Source: Methylophaga thiooxydans DMS010
GTDB taxonomy: Bacteria; Pseudomonadota; Gammaproteobacteria; Nitrosococcales; Methylophagaceae
Direction of reading: 5' to 3'
Length of the DNA stretch: 64,000 nt
Assembly (NCBI RefSeq): GCF_000156355.1
Contig: NZ_GG657898.1
Location: forward strand, 1 to 64,000
Part shown: positions 58,685 through 64,000 of the stretch, in pieces
Numbering within the stretch: the first letter of the stretch is position 1
Layout: the number at the start of each line of letters is the position of its first letter
Position numbers and translations under genes: made by a program
Notes under the pieces: generated by a model
The model's input: the letters and a program-made list of their open reading frames with translations, nothing else
Told to the model about the DNA's origin: nothing
Database searches by the model: none

Positions 58685-60039
58685 TGGGCTTGAATTTAAC
58701 ACTGAATCAAGTGGCTGAGATCGTAGCTTGTGATGCTATTTATGCAGACATCAAAGTAAGCGGAGCGGTTGTTGATACCCGTAAAATTCAGGCTGGGGAT
58801 CTCTTTATTGCCTTGAAAGGTGAGCATGTTGATGGTCATGACTATCTTGCTCAGGCACGTGAAGCTGGTGCCGCAGCAGCATTAGTCTCAGAAATTCAAG
58901 ATGATGCATTGCCGCAACTAGTCGTGGCAGATGTAAGAAAAGCCTTTGCTCACATTGCTAGGGCTTGGCAACAGCAGTGCAAAGCGCGTGTTGTCGCGAT
59001 TACGGGAAGTAACGGTAAAACCAGTGTGAAAGAGATGGTGACAACGATGCTTAAACAGGTCGGTTCGGTCACTGCCACCCAAGGTAACCTGAATAATGAA
59101 TTAGGTGTGCCGCTGACCTTGTCATGTCTTAATCAAGATGATGATTTTGCTGTCATAGAAATGGGCACGAATCATCACGGTGAAATCGCAGAGTTAGTCA
59201 ATATTGTCGTACCTGATATTGCAGTTATTAATAATATCGCTGCGGCACATTTGGCAGGTTTTGGTTCTTTAGAGGGTGTCGCTAAGGAAAAAGGTGCAAT
59301 TTACGATGGCTTGGCAGCTAATGGAATCGCGGTAGTCAACGCGGATATGCCCTATCAAAGACTATGGCAACCATTGATTGGTGACAGAAAAACAATCAGT
59401 TTTTCGCTGGAATCCGAAGCTGATATCAAAGCCGATTACATTCAACTGGATCCGGCATCAAGTCATTTCTTAGTCAATATTGATGATGTCAGTCATCACT
59501 TTAATTTGCCATTGCCGGGTATGCATAACGTCAATAATGCACTGGCAGCGATTGCCGTAGCTGTGGCATTAGATATTCCGGTCGATGCGATGGTGAAAGG
59601 CCTGAGCCTGATGCGTTCTGTGCCTCACCGTTTACAGGTCAGACAGGGGGTCAATGACTCTCGCCTTATTGATGATACCTATAACGCTAACCCGGGCTCC
59701 TATTTACAGGCCTTGAATACATTGACGGCGTTTCAAGGTGAGCACTGGTTGGTACTGGGTGATTTTGGTGAGTTAGGTATCGATAACGACAACATTCATC
59801 AACAAATGGGACAGCAAGCACGCGAAGCCGGTGTCAGTCGTTTAATGACTGTTGGGAATAGCAGCAAGATTGCTGCACATAGCTTTGGTGATGATGCTGT
59901 TCATTACGAAGATCTCGGTGTTTTGCAGCATACATTACAACAAGAGTTGAGCAAGGACGTGACATGTTTAATCAAGGGATCACGTTTTATGCAACTAGAT
60001 AAGCTGGCCGATCAGCTGGCACATGAAGGGGAAAGCTGA
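58684..60039 (+). CDS. murF: UDP-MurNAc-pentapeptide synthetase MurF
   Basis: The 451-aa product is read from ATG 58684 (TGATG with murE). It has [17 protein letters not shown] (P-loop), [18 protein letters not shown] and [15 protein letters not shown]. It adds D-Ala-D-Ala. Directly abuts mraY. Confidence 0.97.
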   Translation: MGLNLTLNQVAEIVACDAIYADIKVSGAVVDTRKIQAGDLFIALKGEHVDGHDYLAQAREAGAAAALVSEIQDDALPQLVVADVRKAFAHIARAWQQQCKARVVAITGSNGKTSVKEMVTTMLKQVGSVTATQGNLNNELGVPLTLSCLNQDDDFAVIEMGTNHHGEIAELVNIVVPDIAVINNIAAAHLAGFGSLEGVAKEKGAIYDGLAANGIAVVNADMPYQRLWQPLIGDRKTISFSLESEADIKADYIQLDPASSHFLVNIDDVSHHFNLPLPGMHNVNNALAAIAVAVALDIPVDAMVKGLSLMRSVPHRLQVRQGVNDSRLIDDTYNANPGSYLQALNTLTAFQGEHWLVLGDFGELGIDNDNIHQQMGQQAREAGVSRLMTVGNSSKIAAHSFGDDAVHYEDLGVLQHTLQQELSKDVTCLIKGSRFMQLDKLADQLAHEGES

Positions 60040-61121
60040 TGCTGCTTTTGTTAAGTGACTATTTAAGCCAATTTCACAGTGGATTCAATGTATTCCAGTA
60101 CCTTACATTACGCGCCATTTTAGGTGTTATTACGGCATTAGGTATTGCCTTGATCATCGGTCCCACCATGATTCGTCACTTGAGTTTCAAGCAGATTGGT
60201 CAAGTAGTGAGACAAGATGGACCTGAGTCACATTTTAGTAAAAGCGGCACACCCACAATGGGTGGTTCACTGATATTAGTTGCCATCGCAGTCAGTACAT
60301 TGTTGTGGGCAGATTTGAGTAATCGTTATGTCTGGGTAGTGTTAATTGTGACCCTGGCATTTGGGGTGATTGGCTTTGTTGATGACTACATTAAGTTAGT
60401 TCGTCAGGATCCACGTGGTTTATTGAGTCGTTACAAATATTTCTGGCAATCATTGTTCGGTGCCGGCGCTGCTGTGTTCTTATATTTCACTGCTTCAGTG
60501 CCTGCTGAAACCCAGCTTATTGTGCCGTTTTTCAAAGAGATCGTTATCTCATTGGGTGCTTGGTATATGTTGCTGACCTATTTGGTTGTGGTCGGTAGTA
60601 GTAACGCTGTCAATCTAACGGATGGTCTTGATGGTTTGGCGATTATGCCAACGGTGATGGTAGCAGCTGCATTGGGCTTATTCAGTTATGTCGGTGGGCA
60701 TTTTGAGTTTGCTAACTACTTGCAGATTCCGTTTATTCCTAATGCTGGCGAGTTAACCGTTTTCTGTGCAGCGATTGTCGGTGCCGGGCTGGGCTTTCTC
60801 TGGTTCAATACGTATCCAGCACAAGTCTTTATGGGCGATGTCGGTGCCTTAGCGTTGGGCGCTGCATTAGGTATTGTCGCCGTTTTGGTTAGGCAGGAAT
60901 TGGTTTTATTAATCATGGGCGGTGTGTTCGTTATTGAAACACTGTCGGTGATGATTCAGGTCGGCTCATACAAGTTACGTGGTAAGCGCGTTTTTCTGAT
61001 GGCACCGATTCACCATCATTATGAACTCAAAGGTTGGCCTGAACCCCGAATTATCGTGCGCTTTTGGATTATCACGGTATTTCTGGTTTTGGTTGGGTTG
61101 GCAACGTTGAAAATACGATGA
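60039..61121 (+). CDS. mraY: Phospho-MurNAc-pentapeptide translocase MraY
   Basis: The 360-aa ten-span protein has the motifs [41 protein letters not shown] and the [11 protein letters not shown] loop with [11 protein letters not shown]. It makes lipid I from UDP-MurNAc-pentapeptide and undecaprenyl phosphate. Overlaps murD by 4 nt. Confidence 0.97.
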   Translation: MLLLLSDYLSQFHSGFNVFQYLTLRAILGVITALGIALIIGPTMIRHLSFKQIGQVVRQDGPESHFSKSGTPTMGGSLILVAIAVSTLLWADLSNRYVWVVLIVTLAFGVIGFVDDYIKLVRQDPRGLLSRYKYFWQSLFGAGAAVFLYFTASVPAETQLIVPFFKEIVISLGAWYMLLTYLVVVGSSNAVNLTDGLDGLAIMPTVMVAAALGLFSYVGGHFEFANYLQIPFIPNAGELTVFCAAIVGAGLGFLWFNTYPAQVFMGDVGALALGAALGIVAVLVRQELVLLIMGGVFVIETLSVMIQVGSYKLRGKRVFLMAPIHHHYELKGWPEPRIIVRFWIITVFLVLVGLATLKIR

Positions 61122-62473
61122 CACGAATCATGAATAGTCTCTCACATAAACATTGTCTGATCGTCGGCCTTGGTCAGACAGGAATATCGTGTGCACGATT
61201 CCTGTCTGAGCGTGCGTTGAGCGTAGCGATCATGGATACACGTGAGCAGCCACCAGCGTTATCAACGTTACAACAAGAATATCCCCAGGTCTTAGTGAAA
61301 ACTGGCGGTTTGGAGCTCGACTGGCTTTTGCAAGCCGATATGGTGGTGCTTAGCCCGGGAGTCGACCCACGGCTACCGGAAATCAAAGCTGCCAAAGATG
61401 CAGGGATTGAGATAGTCGGGGATATTGAATTATTTTCCCGTTACGCTGAGGCTCCGATAGTTGCGATTACCGGCTCTAACGGCAAAAGTACGGTGACAAC
61501 CTTGCTTGCGTTAATGGCACAGTTATCGGGTAAAACGGTTAAAGCTGGCGGTAACTTGGGCACCCCCGCATTAGATTTGTTGGAGGGAGAAACGCCTGAT
61601 TTTTACATACTTGAACTGTCCAGTTTCCAATTAGAAACCGTCCGCTCTCTGAATGCCTTCGCTGCCGTAGTACTTAACGTCAGTCCCGATCACATGGATC
61701 GTTACGATTCAGTGAGTGACTACCAGCAAGCTAAACAGAAAATTTTCAATGGCGACGGCGTTATGGTTCTCAATACTGAGGATCCTTTTGTGCAGGAAAT
61801 GCGCATTGAAGGCCGTAACCACATCGGTTTCGGTTTACATAAATCCGAAGGCGTTGACTTTGGTTTACTGCAATATGACGGGGCTGTCTGGCTGGCAGAG
61901 GGGGAATCCCCGTTATTAGCTATTGATGCGATGAAAATCGTCGGAAAACACAATCTTGCTAATGCTTTAGCTGCCTTGGCATTAGGATCGGCGATGGCAT
62001 TACCGATGCCAGCTATGTTGTCTGCCTTACAAGCCTTTAACGGGCTGCCACACCGTTGCCGTTTAGTCAGAGTGTTGAATGAGGTGCGTTGGTTTAATGA
62101 TTCGAAAGCAACCAATGTGGGCGCGTGTATCGCGGCAATAAATGGTCTTGCTGACGATGGTGCGATCGTTTTAATTGCCGGTGGAGTGGGTAAAGGCCAG
62201 GATTTCTCTGAGCTAACTGAAAGCTTGGAAAAAGCGGTGCGTGCTGTGGTGTTGTTAGGAGAAGATGCCGATAAAATCGCCACTGCTATTCCGCCCCAGG
62301 TCGAACAAATTCATGCGACTGATATGCAAGATGCGGTACTCAAAGCGCAGTCGCTGGCGCAGCCCGGTGATAATGTTTTGTTATCACCAGCGTGTGCCAG
62401 TTTCGATATGTTCACTGGCTATGCAGAACGTGGTGATAAGTTCGAACAACTTGTCAGGGGGTTGGCTGCATGA
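61118..62473 (+). CDS. murD: UDP-MurNAc-L-Ala:D-Glu ligase MurD
   Basis: The 451-aa protein is read from ATG 61118, overlapping the mraY stop; the longer frame lies in mraY. It has an N-terminal Rossmann part ([17 protein letters not shown]), P-loop [29 protein letters not shown] and a C-terminal [12 protein letters not shown]. It adds D-Glu to the stem peptide. Overlaps ftsW by 4 nt. Confidence 0.97.
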   Translation: MTRIMNSLSHKHCLIVGLGQTGISCARFLSERALSVAIMDTREQPPALSTLQQEYPQVLVKTGGLELDWLLQADMVVLSPGVDPRLPEIKAAKDAGIEIVGDIELFSRYAEAPIVAITGSNGKSTVTTLLALMAQLSGKTVKAGGNLGTPALDLLEGETPDFYILELSSFQLETVRSLNAFAAVVLNVSPDHMDRYDSVSDYQQAKQKIFNGDGVMVLNTEDPFVQEMRIEGRNHIGFGLHKSEGVDFGLLQYDGAVWLAEGESPLLAIDAMKIVGKHNLANALAALALGSAMALPMPAMLSALQAFNGLPHRCRLVRVLNEVRWFNDSKATNVGACIAAINGLADDGAIVLIAGGVGKGQDFSELTESLEKAVRAVVLLGEDADKIATAIPPQVEQIHATDMQDAVLKAQSLAQPGDNVLLSPACASFDMFTGYAERGDKFEQLVRGLAA

Positions 62474-63609
62474 GCGAATCCAACCTGCAATTTGATCGCA
62501 GCCTTCTGTTTGCAGCAGGCGCCTTACTATTCATCGGCTTGATTATGGTCTGTTCAGCGTCCATCACCATTGCTGACAGTAAGACTGGCCAGCCGTTGTT
62601 TTATTTTGCACGGCAATTGGTGTTTGCAATAGTCGGCTTGTGCTTCGCTTGGGCTGTCATGTCAGTCAGGTTAGCGGTTTGGCAGCGTATTGCGCCACAA
62701 CTATTGATGGCCGGTGTGGTGTTATTGGTCTTGGTACTGGTCCCGGGCATTGGTCGCGAAGTGAACGGTAGTAAACGCTGGTTGCCGTTAGGCCCGGTGA
62801 ATTTACAAGTAGCTGAAGTGATTAAACTGTTTGCCATTCTTTATATTGCTGATTACTTACAGCGACATCATGGTCAGTTACATCGCTCATTTATGAAAGT
62901 GCTCGCGCCTTTGATGTTGCTAGGTGTTGCTGCTTTATTGCTGCTGTTACAACCGGACATGGGCTCAATCGTCGTCATTATGTCAACGGTGTTGGCAATG
63001 CTGTTTTTAGGCGGAGCACGTTTAGATGTATTTGCTGCATTGATTGCAGTAATGGGCGGTTTATTTACCTTGCTGGTGTGGGTTGCACCGTATCGGTTAG
63101 AGCGCTTACAGAGCTTTATGGATCCGTGGGCTGATCCTTTCGGCAGTGGTTTTCAGTTAACACAGGCATTAATTGCCTTTGGTCGTGGTGATTGGTTGGG
63201 CGTTGGTTTAGGCAGCAGTATGCAGAAGTTGTTTTATTTACCAGAAGCCCACACCGACTTTCTGTATTCCATTTTGGCTGAAGAATTAGGATTAATCGGC
63301 GCTGTGGCGGTAATTGCCTTGTTCTTCGTTTTCATCTGGCGAGCGTTAGCCATTGGCCGTGCTGCAGAAATGTCAGGCCAAGTATTTGGTGCACAAATCG
63401 CCTACGGTATTGGTATTTGGTTGGGACTACAGGCTTGCGTGAATATTGGTGTCAATATGGGCGCGCTACCGACTAAAGGACTGACCTTGCCATTAATGAG
63501 CTATGGCGGCAGTAGTTTAGTGATTGTTTGCGTAGCAATTGCCTTGTTATTTCGGGTGGATATGGAAACCCGTATGCCAGAAAAAGCATCAGCGAGGATA
63601 AGACGATGA
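62470..63609 (+). CDS. ftsW: Septal peptidoglycan polymerase FtsW
   Basis: The 379-aa ten-span SEDS protein has REVNGSKRWLPLG, QPDMGSIVVIMST, EAHTDFLYSILAEELGLIG and MSYGGSSLVIVCVAIAL. The Asp in QPDMG corresponds to the catalytic acidic region of SEDS glycosyltransferases. It works with FtsI, encoded upstream. Overlaps murG by 4 nt. Confidence 0.96.
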   Translation: MSESNLQFDRSLLFAAGALLFIGLIMVCSASITIADSKTGQPLFYFARQLVFAIVGLCFAWAVMSVRLAVWQRIAPQLLMAGVVLLVLVLVPGIGREVNGSKRWLPLGPVNLQVAEVIKLFAILYIADYLQRHHGQLHRSFMKVLAPLMLLGVAALLLLLQPDMGSIVVIMSTVLAMLFLGGARLDVFAALIAVMGGLFTLLVWVAPYRLERLQSFMDPWADPFGSGFQLTQALIAFGRGDWLGVGLGSSMQKLFYLPEAHTDFLYSILAEELGLIGAVAVIALFFVFIWRALAIGRAAEMSGQVFGAQIAYGIGIWLGLQACVNIGVNMGALPTKGLTLPLMSYGGSSLVIVCVAIALLFRVDMETRMPEKASARIRR

Positions 63610-64000
63610 CTCGTGTGATGATTATGGCAGGGGGAACTGGTGGACACGTGTTCCCGGCATTAGCGGTTGCAGATGAATTGAAGCAACGTGATGTCGCTAT
63701 TTCTTGGATGGGCACAGCCAAAGGTATTGAAGCGCGACTGGTGCCTGAAGCGGGTTATGTGCTCTCTGAAATCAAGGTACAAGGGCTACGTGGTAACGGC
63801 ACTTTAGGTTGGTTGCTGGCACCGTTCAAGGTTTTAGCTGCAGTTTGGCAAGCCATAACCGTGTTGCGTCAGACCAAACCCGATGTGGTGATGGGCTTGG
63901 GCGGTTTTGCCTCAGGACCTGGTGGCGTGGCGGCATGGTTGCTACGTAAACCTTTAGTGATTCATGAACAAAATGCGATTCCTGGCTTAACCAACACGCT
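63606..64000 (+). CDS. murG: UDP-GlcNAc transferase MurG (partial, cut by window end)
   Basis: The first ~131 codons are present from ATG 63606: MAGGTGGHVFPALAVADEL (UDP-sugar-binding loop), then GYVLSEIKVQGLRGNGTLG, and VVMGLGGFASGPGGVAAWLL and HEQNAIPGL. This is the N-terminal acceptor domain of MurG, which turns lipid I into lipid II. The frame is open to the window edge. Confidence 0.96.
   Translation, partial: MTRVMIMAGGTGGHVFPALAVADELKQRDVAISWMGTAKGIEARLVPEAGYVLSEIKVQGLRGNGTLGWLLAPFKVLAAVWQAITVLRQTKPDVVMGLGGFASGPGGVAAWLLRKPLVIHEQNAIPGLTNT

Overview
The window is chromosomal DNA of a gammaproteobacterium. Positions 1 to about 37,835 are a nearly complete Mu-like transposable prophage, and about 37,836-64,000 are ordinary host genes. 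The host part carries a dcw cell-wall/division cluster (mraZ, rsmH, ftsL, ftsI, murE, murF, mraY, murD, ftsW, murG), rsmI followed by the RNase P RNA gene, lpoA-yraN-dolP, hemJ, and an aa3-type cytochrome c oxidase operon with its assembly factors. The aerobic oxidase set and gene content would suit a marine or methylotrophic gammaproteobacterium (Methylophaga-like), but that genus guess is weak.

The prophage follows the Mu gene order. A LexA-like repressor is read leftward. The rightward early block holds a Ner-like regulator, MuA- and MuB-type transposition proteins, a phage-encoded CsrA, DUF3164 and GemA-like proteins, a Mor-family activator and a RepA-like ATPase. Next come lysis genes (GH108 muramidase, 3-TM holin), packaging and head genes (gp27/gp28 terminase, gp29 portal, MuF with a toxin-like C-terminus, gpG, protease/scaffold, capsid), and contractile tail genes from gp35 to gp48, ending in a tail fibre. 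The right-end accessory block has a phospholipase-A2-like protein, Com, a D12-class Dam methyltransferase and two unknown genes. The right end lies inside host radA: only the last ~91 codons of radA follow it. The left end and the radA 5' part lie outside the window. Two perfect 20-bp transposase-site-like repeats (22-bp period) mark the right end, and matching inverted sites occur at 111-125 and 151-166 on the left.

The genes are packed tightly, with many ATGA or TAATG overlaps. A probable -2 programmed frameshift (as in Mu) joins the two tail-assembly chaperone frames near 27,029-27,033. A two-gene membrane cassette with its own leader and terminator (19,085-20,434) sits between head genes and looks like a moron. 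A possible hairpin hides the ribosome binding site of the phage methyltransferase inside com, recalling Com control of mom in Mu.

After radA', the host genes are a PilZ protein, hemJ, dolP, yraN, lpoA, rsmI, rnpB, a membrane GGDEF cyclase, a Yip1-family protein, the leftward oxidase operon coxB-coxA-ctaG-coxC-surf1-sco-like-ctaA-cyoE, and then the rightward dcw cluster under a strong promoter with three MraZ boxes. murG runs off the window end.
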